A stretch of DNA of 64,000 nt from Pseudomonas sp. RIT-PI-q (GCF_001297125.1 NZ_LHPC01000051.1:62001-126000); one strand, 5' to 3'. Counted from the first letter of the stretch, positions 19,855-29,148 are shown. Program-made: numbers and translations. Notes: generated by a model not told the origin, from the sequence alone.

Positions 19855-20007
19855 ATGGGCACAATTCTTATCGTTATTCTGATCCTCCTGCTGGTAGGTG
19901 GTTTGCCGGTCTTCCCACACTCCAGAAGTTGGGGTTATGGCCCGTCGGGTATCATCGGCGTGGTGTTGGTAGTGCTGTTGATCCTGCTGTTGCTTGGCAA
20001 GATATAA
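19855..20007 (+). CDS. DUF3309 family very small membrane protein
   Basis: 50 residues, almost entirely two hydrophobic helices (about 3-17 and 33-48) around a polar loop PHSRSWGYGPSG, matching DUF3309. A strong AAGGAAAT precedes the ATG. The gene is monocistronic and closed by the hairpin terminator at 20024. Function is unknown; many such peptides are stress induced, but this is inference. It is too short for standard gene-length cutoffs. Confidence 0.85.
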   Translation: MGTILIVILILLLVGGLPVFPHSRSWGYGPSGIIGVVLVVLLILLLLGKI

Positions 20008-20023
20008 AGAATTAACAGGCAAA

Positions 20024-20051
20024 AAAAGAGGCCCTTTCAAGGGCCTCTTTT
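20024..20051. terminator. Bidirectional rho-independent terminator
   Basis: Stem AAAAGAGGCCCTT / AAGGGCCTCTTTT with a two-base loop, A-rich on one side and T-rich on the other. It separates the convergent DUF3309 gene and the LTA-synthase-like gene. Confidence 0.9.
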
Positions 20052-20066
20052 TTATTGCGCCAACAC

Positions 20067-22160
20067 TTAGTCCGGCTTGCCGTCAACCACACCGGCGGTG
20101 TTGTCGATCAGGCTTTTGGTCGCCGTTTGCAGGAACGCTTCGAGCTTGAGTTTCAGCTCAGCCGTACGCGGTGCATTCGGCACGATCTCGGCGTGAGGCG
20201 TGGCGCCGAGTTCGTACTGGTACATCTTCGGCTCCATCTCTTTTTCTTTCGGCAGCACCAGGATCTGGTCAGCGGTGATGATGGCCGTGGTCTGTTCGCT
20301 GCCCGACGGCTTGATCACACCAAAACCGGTGTCGCCTTCAGGCAGATTGAGCAGGTCACGTCCCCAGCACTGATGGCGCACTTCGCCACCGATGCGACCC
20401 ATGATGGTCGGCACGATGTCGATCTGTGTGCCCACGGTGTGGTCACGCTGGCCGAATTTTTCCTGGATGCCCGGTGCGATCATCAGCATCGGTACGTTGA
20501 AGCGGCCCAGGTCCATTTCGGTGATCTGACGCTCGTTGCCAAACCCGTGGTCGCCAACGATGACAAACAGGGTTTCCTTGAAATACGGCTCTTTGCGGGC
20601 CTTTTCAAAGAACTGGCCCAGCGACCAGTCCGCGTAACGCATGGCGGTCAAATGCTCGTTCAGGCTACCGCGATCGGTCACACGCTCGACCGGCAATGGC
20701 GTCGGCAAGGCGTATGGCGTGTGGTTGGACAGGGTTTGCAGCAACGCATAGAACGGCTTGCCGTTTTCCCGTGCCTTGAGCTCTACCAGGCCACGGTCGA
20801 ACATGTCCTGGTCGGACACGCCCCACGTCGGGTCGGAGAACACCGGGTTGACGAAGTCGTTACGACCAATGAAGTTGGTCATGCCTTGGTTGCTGAAGAA
20901 ACCCGACTGGTTATCCCAGGCGAAGTCGCCGTTGTAGACGTACACGTCGTCGTACTTACGCGCACTGAGCAACTGCGGCAGGCCGGACAGTTTGTGGCTG
21001 CCTTCCGGGGTCTGCATCAGGTATTCGAAACCCGGCAGGTTCGGGAAGCAGGCCATGGTGGCGAACATACCCTGGTGGGTGTGGGTGCCGTTGGAGAAGA
21101 AGCGGTCGAACAGCAGGCCTTCTTTCGACAGTTTGTCGAGGTACGGCGTGATGTTGCCCGGCGCACCCAAGGCGCCGACCGAGTGACCGGCCATGCTTTC
21201 CATCAGGATCACGACAACGTTCTTGATCGGCAGCGTCTTGTCGCTCGGCGGCGTGTAATCACGGCGCACGGCGGCGGTCTCGGCATCCACCAGTTTGTCG
21301 TCCGGCATCACCAGCATGTCACGCACGATTTGCTGCGCTTGCGGCTGCGGCAACGTAGCTTTCCAGATGTTGTCGCGATCTTCGGACATCCGGCTCTTCG
21401 CCGCTGCGACCAGCGACAATGTGCCGTTGAGGCCCAACTGGTTGGCGAAGTTCGAGTCGGTGGTGTAGACGTCACCCCAACGCAGCGGCGGACCTTGACG
21501 CAGGGTGCCACGAGCGGCAACCACGCAAACCAGCAAGCAAACCACGAACACCGCGATGCGCGCATACCACGGAGCGATCTGGCGCGTGCCGATGCTGCCA
21601 CCGCTGAACGGGCCACGAGGGCGGGTCGCACGGTCGGCGCCCTTGAACGCCAGGGTCAGGATCACGGTGCCCACGACCCAGGCCAGCAGGTAGCGAACCA
21701 CCGGAAAACCGTACCAGAGCATGCTCATCACGGTTTTCGGGTCTTCTTTCACATACTGGAAGACCAGGCCGTTGAGGCGCTGGTGGAATTCGCGGTAGAA
21801 GTCCATCTCCATAAGGCCGAGGAACAGCGCGATGCTCGAGGCAATGGTCAACCAGAAACGGAAGAACCCGCGTGCGGCCATGGCGCGTGCGCTGAACAGT
21901 GCCAGCAGCAAAGGAATGCAGAGGTAGACCACCAGGCGCAGGTCGAAACGCAGGCCGTTGGCGAATGCTTCAAGGAAGGTCGAAGCTGGCGTGTCGAGGA
22001 TCATCTCGCGGTTGTAGACCAGCAGCGCGACGCGCAGCAGGCTGAACATGACCATCATGACCAGGGCACACAGTAGCGTGTAGGCCAGATGCGATTTGAC
22101 GGTCGGTTGCAGCAGGCGACTAGAAGCTCGCTGCTGATTCAGGGCGTCCGGGATTGCCAT
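20067..22160 (-). CDS. LTA synthase family membrane sulfatase
   Basis: 697 residues. About five membrane helices fill residues 25-200, followed by a periplasmic alkaline-phosphatase/sulfatase domain (about 290-640) with VVILMESMAGHSVG, the catalytic-Thr region NGTHTHQGM and the metal-binding VGDHGFGN. The architecture is that of LtaS/OpgB-like phosphoglycerol transferases. Gram-negative members probably modify periplasmic glycans or lipids; the exact substrate is unknown. It is monocistronic with a 477-bp upstream gap. Confidence 0.9.
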   Translation of the reverse strand: MAIPDALNQQRASSRLLQPTVKSHLAYTLLCALVMMVMFSLLRVALLVYNREMILDTPASTFLEAFANGLRFDLRLVVYLCIPLLLALFSARAMAARGFFRFWLTIASSIALFLGLMEMDFYREFHQRLNGLVFQYVKEDPKTVMSMLWYGFPVVRYLLAWVVGTVILTLAFKGADRATRPRGPFSGGSIGTRQIAPWYARIAVFVVCLLVCVVAARGTLRQGPPLRWGDVYTTDSNFANQLGLNGTLSLVAAAKSRMSEDRDNIWKATLPQPQAQQIVRDMLVMPDDKLVDAETAAVRRDYTPPSDKTLPIKNVVVILMESMAGHSVGALGAPGNITPYLDKLSKEGLLFDRFFSNGTHTHQGMFATMACFPNLPGFEYLMQTPEGSHKLSGLPQLLSARKYDDVYVYNGDFAWDNQSGFFSNQGMTNFIGRNDFVNPVFSDPTWGVSDQDMFDRGLVELKARENGKPFYALLQTLSNHTPYALPTPLPVERVTDRGSLNEHLTAMRYADWSLGQFFEKARKEPYFKETLFVIVGDHGFGNERQITEMDLGRFNVPMLMIAPGIQEKFGQRDHTVGTQIDIVPTIMGRIGGEVRHQCWGRDLLNLPEGDTGFGVIKPSGSEQTTAIITADQILVLPKEKEMEPKMYQYELGATPHAEIVPNAPRTAELKLKLEAFLQTATKSLIDNTAGVVDGKPD

Positions 22161-22457
22161 GTCGTTTTAGGACCCATTGGAAGTTTAAGTTTCAAAAATA
22201 CAGCTGCGCCTTGCCCTCTGTTGGCCAGTTCTCGGCCCCGGGGCTTGCGCGGTGCGCAAATGTTGCACGATCAACCGCCGCAATGCCATTGATTACTGCC
22301 CGGATGTTGGCGCGGGCGAATTGTCTTGGACGCTTTGTGAAAATTTCGTACAGGGCGATATCTGGAAACACATTATTGGCGTTGGTTTGTGTGTATATCC
22401 GTTGCTGCGGTAGTGGCGGCTTATGGTTTCGCTCTTGCAGCGAGTCACTTGGAAGAG

Positions 22458-22563
22458 CCCTGTAGGAGCTGGCTTGCCAGCGAAGATCGTCAACGATGGC
22501 GCGTTTCATCAGGATAAACGTGGTGTATTCGAATGCTTCGCTGGCAAGCCAGCTCCTACAGGG
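22458..22563. repeat. REP inverted pair (GCTGGCAAGCCAGC type)
   Basis: Inverted pair with arms CCCTGTAGGAGCTGGCTTGC. It is the only recognisable element in the 477-bp gap 22161-22637 apart from presumed promoter sequence of the LTA-synthase-like gene, which I could not pin down. Confidence 0.88.
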
Positions 22564-22637
22564 CTTTCACTCGCTGTAAAAGCAAAACCGCCAGCGGCCG
22601 TTACCGAAGAAAACGGATATGCACAAAAACGCCGAAG

Positions 22638-23243
22638 TTACTTCTCAGCGCGTTCCTTCAAAGCTTTCAAGGTATTAAAAGGCGCATCCACCACAAACTT
22701 GTTGGCAACCATCGAAGGAATGCTACCGCCCGGCTCGGTATGCACCTGATAGGTCACTTCAACCTGATCGCCCTTGGGCACAAACTTCCAGAAACCATCA
22801 ACCTTGGTCACCCGCACAAAGCCCTTCTCTTCAGGAATGTACGTCGGCACACCTTCAAGTTTGCGAGTCAGGCTGCCATCAGCACCCACAGTGGTAGTGA
22901 CATGCAACACCGAATCACGCGCAGTCACCGGCCAAGGCGTATTGAACTGAGTGTAAGTCCAGCTCTGATCGCCTTCGTGCTTAAGCAACTTCTGGGTCTT
23001 GCATTCGTGAATCCAGGCACAGGCGCCCGGCACATCTTCCTGCAGCGCACGCAGCTTAGCCAGGGTGGTTTTCATCATGGTCACGCCCTGGTAGGCCTTG
23101 TAATCGGACCCAGCCACTTCACTCAGGGAAACCTTGATGCCATCTTCGTTCTTGGCGACTTTCCAGTCCTCGGCCTGCGCAGCCGTGTTGGCCAGCAAAA
23201 CCGTCAAACCACACAACACAGCCATACGATGCAGCGAACCCAT
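22638..23243 (-). CDS. START domain-containing periplasmic protein
   Basis: 201 residues. The start at 23243 follows AAGGAATAAGACT and opens a signal peptide that ends near AAQA/ED (residue about 24). The rest is a START-like lipid-binding domain (CAWIHECKTQKLL, PWPVTARDSVL, VEVTYQVHTEPGG). Bacterial members are poorly characterised and may bind lipids in the periplasm. The YkgJ gene lies upstream on the same strand, 41 bp away. Confidence 0.88.
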   Translation of the reverse strand: MGSLHRMAVLCGLTVLLANTAAQAEDWKVAKNEDGIKVSLSEVAGSDYKAYQGVTMMKTTLAKLRALQEDVPGACAWIHECKTQKLLKHEGDQSWTYTQFNTPWPVTARDSVLHVTTTVGADGSLTRKLEGVPTYIPEEKGFVRVTKVDGFWKFVPKGDQVEVTYQVHTEPGGSIPSMVANKFVVDAPFNTLKALKERAEK

Positions 23244-23284
23244 AGTCTTATTCCTTATTGTTGAAGTTCCGTTCCTCGAACACA

Positions 23285-23539
23285 TCACGCAGCCGTCATT
23301 TCCTCCCACCAACCCAGCAATTTGATCGCTTCGTCATTACTGCTGCCGCAAACCTCGACGTCGGCCTCAAATGCCGAACACACCGCCGGGCGCTCCGGCT
23401 TACCGAAAATACTGCACAGGTTTTCGATTGAGAGTTGTACGCAGCGTTCTCCCGCAGCTTTGCCATTAGGCATGCCAGGAATCGGTGAACTGATGGAAGG
23501 GGCAATGCAACAGGCGCCACAGCCTGCACGGCATTTCAT
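23285..23539 (-). CDS. YkgJ family cysteine cluster protein
   Basis: 84 residues with a CxxxCGxCC N-terminal pattern (residues 3-11) and further cysteines (CVQL, CSIF, CSAF, CG), the YkgJ zinc/iron-binding signature. GAGGAG precedes the ATG. Function is unknown. Probably co-transcribed with the START protein gene downstream. Confidence 0.9.
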   Translation of the reverse strand: MKCRAGCGACCIAPSISSPIPGMPNGKAAGERCVQLSIENLCSIFGKPERPAVCSAFEADVEVCGSSNDEAIKLLGWWEEMTAA

Positions 23540-23704
23540 GACGACGAGCTCCTCGCGATAAGCGATGTGTTAAAGGACGGGACACAGAGTAACCGCTAAA
23601 ACAGTTGTTTAAAATTACTTGGGACCGGGTTTTTTAGCTGAAACGAAGGTGACTGACCAGTCTCCGACAAAGCGTCTGGTTGGCGGGTCACGGACGGGAT
23701 CAAA

Positions 23705-24178
23705 TTAGCGCTTGAACTCGAATTCCAGCGCAGCGCCTTCGACTTCACGGCGCTCTTCGTTACGCAGTTGCAACTGCATTTCGTTGCTGATCAGCCGTCC
23801 ATTGAGCTGAAACGGAGTCGCCTTGTCACCGAACATTTGCGGTAACACCGTATCGTGGCGGGGCAACGGGACTGTACCGATCGGCTTCAACTCCTCGGCC
23901 ATGTCCTTGGGCAGGCTCAAATCCAATGTGGCCGGTGGCAGTTGAGTTTTCACCACCTCGCTCGCCGGTTTCGATTTGGAAGCAATCGGCGCACGTTTTT
24001 TCACCACTGCCGTTTTCTTTTTGGCCGGCGCGGCTTTCTTGGCCGGTGCCGGTTTCTTCGACGTGGCGCTTGCGCTTGCTGGCGGTTTTTCCTGAACGGC
24101 AGCCGCCATGACGCCTTCGGCGGGAAAGGTCATCAACAGGCAGATCGATAGCCAAACGGCGGGAAGAATAGGTTTCAT
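23705..24178 (-). CDS. Secreted Lys/Ala/Pro-rich hypothetical protein
   Basis: 157 residues from the ATG at 24178. An N-terminal signal peptide (MKPILPAVWLSICLLMTFPAEGVMAA) is followed by a low-complexity K/A/P segment (about residues 30-80, SKKPAPAKKAAPAKKK) and a more ordered C-terminal part ending EGAALEFEFKR. The repeats resemble those that cause such proteins to be mislabelled as IF-2 or histone-like. The basic stretch could bind peptidoglycan or nucleic acid; that is a guess. Confidence 0.65.
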   Translation of the reverse strand: MKPILPAVWLSICLLMTFPAEGVMAAAVQEKPPASASATSKKPAPAKKAAPAKKKTAVVKKRAPIASKSKPASEVVKTQLPPATLDLSLPKDMAEELKPIGTVPLPRHDTVLPQMFGDKATPFQLNGRLISNEMQLQLRNEERREVEGAALEFEFKR

Positions 24179-24266
24179 GACCCAACAGCACTCACGGCAG
24201 AGGGCCGTATGCTCGCCTGTTGCACGCAACAAGACAAGCTCGGGCAGGAAGAACCTGCCCATCCTG

Positions 24267-25706
24267 TCAGATGCCGCCGGCCATTTCCTGGCAAAGCTGG
24301 GTGGCGAGCATGCCGAGGGTCATCAAGGCGCGCTCCGCTTCACGGTTCCAGGGTGTACCGCAGTTCAGCCGGATGCAGTGATTGAACTGCTCGGTGTTAC
24401 TGAAAATCAGCCCCGGCGCGATGCTGATGCCTTGTTGCAAGGCGCGCACGTGCAGTTCCTGGGTGTTGACCCGCCCCGGCAGACTGACCCACAGAATGAA
24501 GCCGCCCGTCGGCCGGGTCATCTGCGTGCCTTCCGGGAAATACTGCTGCACCGCCAGCTGGAAGGCGCTGAGGTTCTTGCGGTATTCCTGACGGATGTAG
24601 CGCAAATGCCGGTCGTAACCGCCGTTTTCCAGATAGGCGGCAATACCCATCTGCGTGACGCTGCAAGCCGAATGGGTACTGAAGGTCTGTAAACGCTGGA
24701 TTTCCTGCTGGTATTTACCCGCAATCATCCAGCCGATCCGCACACCCGGTGACAGGGTTTTGGAGAAGCTTGAGCAATAGATCACCCGATCCAGCCGATC
24801 ATAGGCCTTGAGTGATTTGGTGCGACCTTGCTCGAACATCAGTTCGCCGTAGATATCGTCTTCGACAATCTGGATATCGAAATCCGAGGCCAGACGCAGC
24901 AATTGCTTCTGCCGCTCTTCGGGCATCGTGCCGCCCAATGGATTGCTCAGACGAGTGGTCAGCACCAGGGCTTTGATCGACCACTGGTTGGCGGCCAGTT
25001 GCAGGGCTTCAAGGCTCATGCCGGTGGCCGGATCGCTGGGAATCTCGATGACTTTGAGGCCCAGCAGGTCAGCCAGTTGCAGCAAACCGTAATAGGTCGG
25101 CGACTCGGCAGCGATCAAATCGCCCGGTCGGGTCAGCACGCGCAAGGACATCTGCAAGGCATCGACGCAGCCGTGAGTGATCACCACTTCCGAGGGGTCG
25201 ACCACCACGCCAGCGTCACGCATACGAATCGCCACTTGCCGGCGCAACGGTTCGAAACCGGGGCTGAACATGTAGCTGAAGGCGCGCGGGCTATGGAAAC
25301 GGGTGACTTTGGCCAACTGCTGATGCAGCGCCCGCACCGGCAAATAGTCGACGCTGGGCACTGCGGCGCCCAAGGGAAAGACGCCTTCGCGACGGGATTC
25401 GACCAACACTTGCTGAATGATGCTGCTGCGGGTGACCAGACCGGGACGCTCGACCCGGGCAATGTCCGGTGTCGGTGCGGTGAGGGCTGGCGTCTGGTGC
25501 ACGTAATAACCGGACTGCGGCCGGGCACGGATCAGCCCCTGATCTTCGAGGTTGGCGTACGCCTGCAACACCGTCGCATGGCTGACGTTGAGCTGCGAGC
25601 TCATCTTGCGCACCGAAGGCACGCGCTCCCCCGGTTGATAGACACCACGGCGGATGTCTTCGGCCAGTTGTTGAGCAATACGTTGGTAGAGCAAGAGATT
25701 GGTCAT
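24267..25706 (-). CDS. MocR-type regulator (GntR HTH fused to aminotransferase fold)
   Basis: 479 residues. An N-terminal winged helix of the GntR type (residues about 5-72, PGERVPSVRKMSSQLNVSHAT) is joined to a fold-type I aminotransferase domain (about 110-479). The PLP lysine is in YCSSFSKTLSPG near residue 315. MocR proteins use PLP or amino-acid ligands to control nearby or distant genes. The gene is alone; the divergent neighbourhood contains only a terminator and a REP pair, so the target is not obvious. Confidence 0.92.
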   Translation of the reverse strand: MTNLLLYQRIAQQLAEDIRRGVYQPGERVPSVRKMSSQLNVSHATVLQAYANLEDQGLIRARPQSGYYVHQTPALTAPTPDIARVERPGLVTRSSIIQQVLVESRREGVFPLGAAVPSVDYLPVRALHQQLAKVTRFHSPRAFSYMFSPGFEPLRRQVAIRMRDAGVVVDPSEVVITHGCVDALQMSLRVLTRPGDLIAAESPTYYGLLQLADLLGLKVIEIPSDPATGMSLEALQLAANQWSIKALVLTTRLSNPLGGTMPEERQKQLLRLASDFDIQIVEDDIYGELMFEQGRTKSLKAYDRLDRVIYCSSFSKTLSPGVRIGWMIAGKYQQEIQRLQTFSTHSACSVTQMGIAAYLENGGYDRHLRYIRQEYRKNLSAFQLAVQQYFPEGTQMTRPTGGFILWVSLPGRVNTQELHVRALQQGISIAPGLIFSNTEQFNHCIRLNCGTPWNREAERALMTLGMLATQLCQEMAGGI

Positions 25707-25870
25707 GACGCAGCACTCGATTTCACGGGCATTTTATTCTTGTGTGAAACAATACCGGAACAGTTTAGAAGTGTACGGGGACAGTTGCCACAATAGTCGA
25801 CCGTACAGTGCGGTGTCAGCAAAATCTGTACTGCTTTTTCTGGCATGCGCCGCGCTAACCAGCAGGCGTA

Positions 25871-25902
25871 AAAAAACCCGGCGCTGCATGGCAGGCCGGG
25901 TT
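25871..25902 (-). terminator. Rho-independent terminator for the OmpA-like operon
   Basis: Stem AACCCGGC / GCCGGGTT around a 12-base loop, followed on the minus strand by a T-run. It lies downstream of the OmpA-like gene, past the REP pair, and upstream of the MocR gene. The remainder of the 331-bp gap 25707-26037 shows nothing else. Confidence 0.8.
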
Positions 25903-25913
25903 GTTGGAGCTGT

Positions 25914-26025
25914 GTAGGAGCTGTGTAGGAGCTGTCGAGTGAAACGAGGCTGCGATCTTTTAATTTTGCTTTTTAAAAACAAGATCAAAAGATCGCAGCC
26001 TCGTTTCTCTCGACAGCTCCTACGG
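25914..26025. repeat. REP inverted pair (GAGCTGTCGAGTGAAACGAGG type)
   Basis: Arms TAGGAGCTGTCGAGTGAAAC then GAGGCTGCGATCTTTT, inverted about 15 bp apart. The left end carries a small tandem duplication (TGTGTAGGAGC repeated with period 12). The same type is at 28057-28159, flanking the three-gene envelope operon on both sides. Confidence 0.88.
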
Positions 26026-26037
26026 GACTTTGGTCCC

Positions 26038-26850
26038 TTAACGGGCAGCGCCGAGCTGGCCTTTTTCGTCGGAAAACACAATTTCCACCCGACGGTTCTG
26101 CGCACGTCCCCGTTCGGAGGCGTTCACGTCCACCGGGTATTCATCGCCGTAACCTTCAACCTGAATACGCTTGTCGTCGATGCCCAGGTCCATCAGCACG
26201 TCCGCCACCGATTGCGCACGGTCACGGGACAGCTTGAGGTTTTCCTGCTTGCCGCCGGTACTGTCGGCATAGCCTTCGATGCGCACCACGCGCTTGGGGT
26301 TGAGCTGCAGGAACTGCACGATCTTCAGCACCACGCGGTTGGCCGAGTTTTTCAACTCTGCCTCGCCGGTATCGAACAGCACATCGCCGAGGGTCATCAC
26401 CAGGCCACGATCGGTCTGGGTGGTTGCCAGCGCGACAATCTGTTCTTCAAGCCATTTGCCCTGCTGCTGCACGCTGAGCAATTTCGATTCGCGCAAGGCC
26501 AATTGCAGGCGCTGACGTTCCAGTTCGAGCTTCGCCGCGCGCTCTTCGTTGAGCACCTGATTGGTGTGCTCCCGAGCGATTTCGCTGTAGCGCTGGCTCA
26601 GGTAAGCGTAATGCACCACGTCCGAACCGCTGCCCCAGTAGCTGGACAGACGATCGGCGCGGGCCAGGGATTCACCGGCACGGATCACGTCCTTGGGCGC
26701 GATACGCAGCACATTGGAGTCTTCCTTGACCTTCTGGAAGTCGGCGCCGGCCTGCTGCAACGCGGCCTCGCTGTGTTGACCGGCACAGCCATAGAGGCTC
26801 GCGCAACCCGCCAGCATCAAGGCGCCGAATGCTTTGGTCTTGAGGCTCAT
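26038..26850 (-). CDS. OmpA family lipoprotein
   Basis: 270 residues. A lipobox-like LAGC/YGC region lies at residues 12-22, then a helical segment (about 90-150), then an OmpA C-terminal peptidoglycan-binding domain (about 150-265) with the motif VEGYADSTGG, LSRDRAQSV and NRRVEIVF. It should be an outer-membrane lipoprotein anchored to peptidoglycan. The ATG overlaps the DUF4398 stop by four bases (ATGA). Last gene of a three-gene envelope operon. Confidence 0.9.
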   Translation of the reverse strand: MSLKTKAFGALMLAGCASLYGCAGQHSEAALQQAGADFQKVKEDSNVLRIAPKDVIRAGESLARADRLSSYWGSGSDVVHYAYLSQRYSEIAREHTNQVLNEERAAKLELERQRLQLALRESKLLSVQQQGKWLEEQIVALATTQTDRGLVMTLGDVLFDTGEAELKNSANRVVLKIVQFLQLNPKRVVRIEGYADSTGGKQENLKLSRDRAQSVADVLMDLGIDDKRIQVEGYGDEYPVDVNASERGRAQNRRVEIVFSDEKGQLGAAR

Positions 26851-27203
26851 TGGGCATCTCCCAGTTGCTTGCGCAGGCGAGTGATACGGGTATTGAGCAC
26901 ATTCAGCTGTTCCTCGCTCTTGAGGGTCAGCACCTTTGCTTCGGCCAGGCGCGCATCCAGCTCGGCCTGTTCGGCGCGCATGCGTGCATTCTTGAAGGAT
27001 TGGTCGTTCATGCTGCCCTTGGCACGGTTGAACTTGTCTTCGGCCAATTTCATTTCCGGTACATCATCGGCTGTGGCGCCGACGGCCTTGGCTTGTTCGA
27101 GTGCCTGCTCGGTCAGGCGCAATTGTTCATTCGGCGCCGGATCGGCTGCACAACCCGCCAGAGCCAGAACGGCCAGGGCAGCGAAAAGAGGTCGAATACT
27201 CAC
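26847..27203 (-). CDS. DUF4398 domain lipoprotein
   Basis: 118 residues. Signal peptide with lipobox LALAGC (Cys at about 18), then a helical DUF4398 domain with coiled-coil character (about 30-118). The start is GTG with AGGGA at the right distance. It sits between the solute-binding protein gene (9-bp gap) and the OmpA-like gene (4-bp overlap). Such DUF4398-OmpA pairs are common in Pseudomonas, with no known function. Confidence 0.9.
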   Translation of the reverse strand: MSIRPLFAALAVLALAGCAADPAPNEQLRLTEQALEQAKAVGATADDVPEMKLAEDKFNRAKGSMNDQSFKNARMRAEQAELDARLAEAKVLTLKSEEQLNVLNTRITRLRKQLGDAQ

Positions 27204-27212
27204 TAAAAATCC

Positions 27213-28028
27213 CTACTGTTTTGGGGTACTGGCGGGTTGTTGCTGTTGCTGCGCTTTCCAACGCTCGATGTTGCGTTGCAGCACAGCTTCCGTCAGTCCG
27301 GACGCGGGCAATTCTGTCATCTTTTTGGCCAGCTGTCCGCGCAACCACGGATCGTTGCAGGCGGAGTTGTGGGAAACCGCGAGGAACAGACCGGGTTTGT
27401 CGACTGGTTGTGGTCGAGCGACCAGATCGTTGGCCATGCTCAGTGCCTGCGCGGCGGCCATGCCCGAGTAACGTCCCGCGAGGACAAATTCCACTTCGCC
27501 CAAGAGCAATTTCTGCAGGGCCTGGGTCAGGTTGGGCGTACGTACGAGGGTCAATTGCTGCTCGGCGAACATGCCGAATGCCTGCGTCATTCGAGACTTT
27601 TCCGACAAAGCGCCGGGATGGCCGTGCAAGTCTTGCACTTGGTTGTAGACCAATGCCGAGTCTTTGCGGGTCCAGACCAGGTAATCGTTTTCCAGCAACG
27701 GCGGATGAATGTAATCCAGTGACTCCAGTTCGCTGACGGTCAACGGTGCATCGGCCAGCATGTCCATGCGCCCGCTGCGCACTTCGTCCAGGGCCGGGGA
27801 GCGTTTGCCGGCGTAGAGTATTTCGCCCTTGATGCCCACCTCTCCCGCCACTTGCTGCAACAAATCGGCACTGGCGCCGATCAGGTGCTTGGGGTTCTGC
27901 GGGTCTTGCCACAGGTACGGCGGCGCATCCGGACTGCCGGTCACCACCAGCCGTTCGCACTTGCCCGCGGCGAAAGACAGCGCCGGCAACAGCAACAATG
28001 ACCAACCGAACACGCGGCGCAGATCCAT
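27213..28028 (-). CDS. Periplasmic solute-binding domain protein (SBP_bac_3 type)
   Basis: 271 residues from the ATG at 28028. A signal peptide ends near SFAAG, followed by an amino-acid-type substrate-binding fold (residues about 30-240) ending in a glutamine-rich tail. No permease or ATPase genes are near, so it is probably an orphan binding protein or sensor rather than part of an ABC importer. First gene of the operon with DUF4398 and OmpA-like lipoproteins. Confidence 0.85.
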   Translation of the reverse strand: MDLRRVFGWSLLLLPALSFAAGKCERLVVTGSPDAPPYLWQDPQNPKHLIGASADLLQQVAGEVGIKGEILYAGKRSPALDEVRSGRMDMLADAPLTVSELESLDYIHPPLLENDYLVWTRKDSALVYNQVQDLHGHPGALSEKSRMTQAFGMFAEQQLTLVRTPNLTQALQKLLLGEVEFVLAGRYSGMAAAQALSMANDLVARPQPVDKPGLFLAVSHNSACNDPWLRGQLAKKMTELPASGLTEAVLQRNIERWKAQQQQQPASTPKQ

Positions 28029-28056
28029 GGCAATACACTCCACTCAAACGGTTTAC

Positions 28057-28159
28057 CTGTAGGAGCTGTCGAGTGAAACGAGGCTGCGATCTTTTGATTT
28101 CGCTTTGTAAAAACAAGATCAAAAGATCGCAGCCTCGTTTCACTCGACAGCTCCTACAG
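28057..28159. repeat. REP inverted pair (GAGCTGTCGAGTGAAACGAGG type)
   Basis: Near-identical copy of the pair at 25914-26025. It lies upstream of the solute-binding protein gene, between it and the etfA terminator. Confidence 0.88.
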
Positions 28160-28165
28160 AAAAGC

Positions 28166-28194
28166 AAAAAAAAGCCCGACCAAAAGGTCGGGCT
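28166..28194 (-). terminator. Terminator of etfBA
   Basis: Stem AGCCCGACC / GGTCGGGCT with a four-base loop and, on the minus strand, an uninterrupted T-run, about 20 bp after the etfA stop. Confidence 0.92.
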
Positions 28195-28216
28195 CTTTAT
28201 AAGTCAGGCCGCTGGA

Positions 28217-29146
28217 TTAGACCAGCTTCTCGAACTCAGGGATGGCTTCGAACAAGTCCGCCACCAGGCCGTAATCGGCCACCTGGAAGATCGGCGCTTC
28301 TTCGTCCTTGTTGATCGCAACGATCACTTTGGAGTCTTTCATGCCGGCCAGGTGCTGGATCGCGCCGGAGATACCGACCGCGATGTACAGCTGTGGAGCA
28401 ACGATCTTGCCGGTCTGACCGACCTGCATGTCGTTGGGTACAAAACCTGCGTCGACCGCAGCGCGGGAAGCGCCGACAGCAGCGCCCAGCTTGTCAGCCA
28501 GGGCGTACAGGTGTTTGAAGTTGTCGCCGTTCTGCATGCCGCGGCCGCCGGAAACGACGATCTTGGCAGCGGTCAGTTCCGGACGATCGGACTTGGCCAG
28601 TTCTTCGCCGACGAAGCTGGAAATCGCAGCATCGTGAGCAGCGGCAACGGCTTCAACCGCAGCCGAACCACCTTCAGCCGCCACCGGGTCGAAACCGGTG
28701 GCACGCACGGTGATCACTTTGACCGCAGCGTTCGACTGAACGGTAGCGATGGCGTTACCGGCATAGATCGGACGCTTGAAAGTGTCAGCGCTTTCGACCG
28801 AGATGATCTCGGAGATCTGGTCAACGTCCAGCTGCGCGGCAACGCGCGGCAGGATATTTTTGCCGTTGGAAGTAGCGGCAGCCAGGATGTGGCTGTAGCC
28901 CTTGCCCAGTTCGGCCACCAGCGGCGCAACGTTTTCCGGCAGCTGATGCGCGTAAGCAGCATTGTCAGCGTTCAGGACTTTGCTCACACCAGCGATTTTC
29001 GCTGCGGCTTCAGCCACGGCGCCAGCGCCCTGGCCTGCAACCAGCACGTGGATGTCGCCACCGATTTTGGCGGCAGCAGCCACGGTGTTCAGTGTGGCCG
29101 GGGCCAGCACTTTGTTGTCGTGTTCAGCGATTACCAAGATAGTCAT
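28217..29146 (-). CDS. etfA: Electron transfer flavoprotein subunit alpha
   Basis: 309 residues. The C-terminal FAD-binding domain has the family signature near residues 250-285 (GISGAIQHLAGM...IVAINKDEEAPIF). With EtfB it accepts electrons from acyl-CoA and other dehydrogenases and passes them to EtfD and the quinone pool. It follows etfB by two bases and is closed by a strong terminator. Confidence 0.97.
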   Translation of the reverse strand: MTILVIAEHDNKVLAPATLNTVAAAAKIGGDIHVLVAGQGAGAVAEAAAKIAGVSKVLNADNAAYAHQLPENVAPLVAELGKGYSHILAAATSNGKNILPRVAAQLDVDQISEIISVESADTFKRPIYAGNAIATVQSNAAVKVITVRATGFDPVAAEGGSAAVEAVAAAHDAAISSFVGEELAKSDRPELTAAKIVVSGGRGMQNGDNFKHLYALADKLGAAVGASRAAVDAGFVPNDMQVGQTGKIVAPQLYIAVGISGAIQHLAGMKDSKVIVAINKDEEAPIFQVADYGLVADLFEAIPEFEKLV

Positions 29147-29148
29147 GA

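Noticed and set aside
20055..22076. 673-codon plus-strand frame opposite the LTA-synthase-like gene
   Set aside because: Antisense of a clear sulfatase-domain protein; composition is of a shadow frame.
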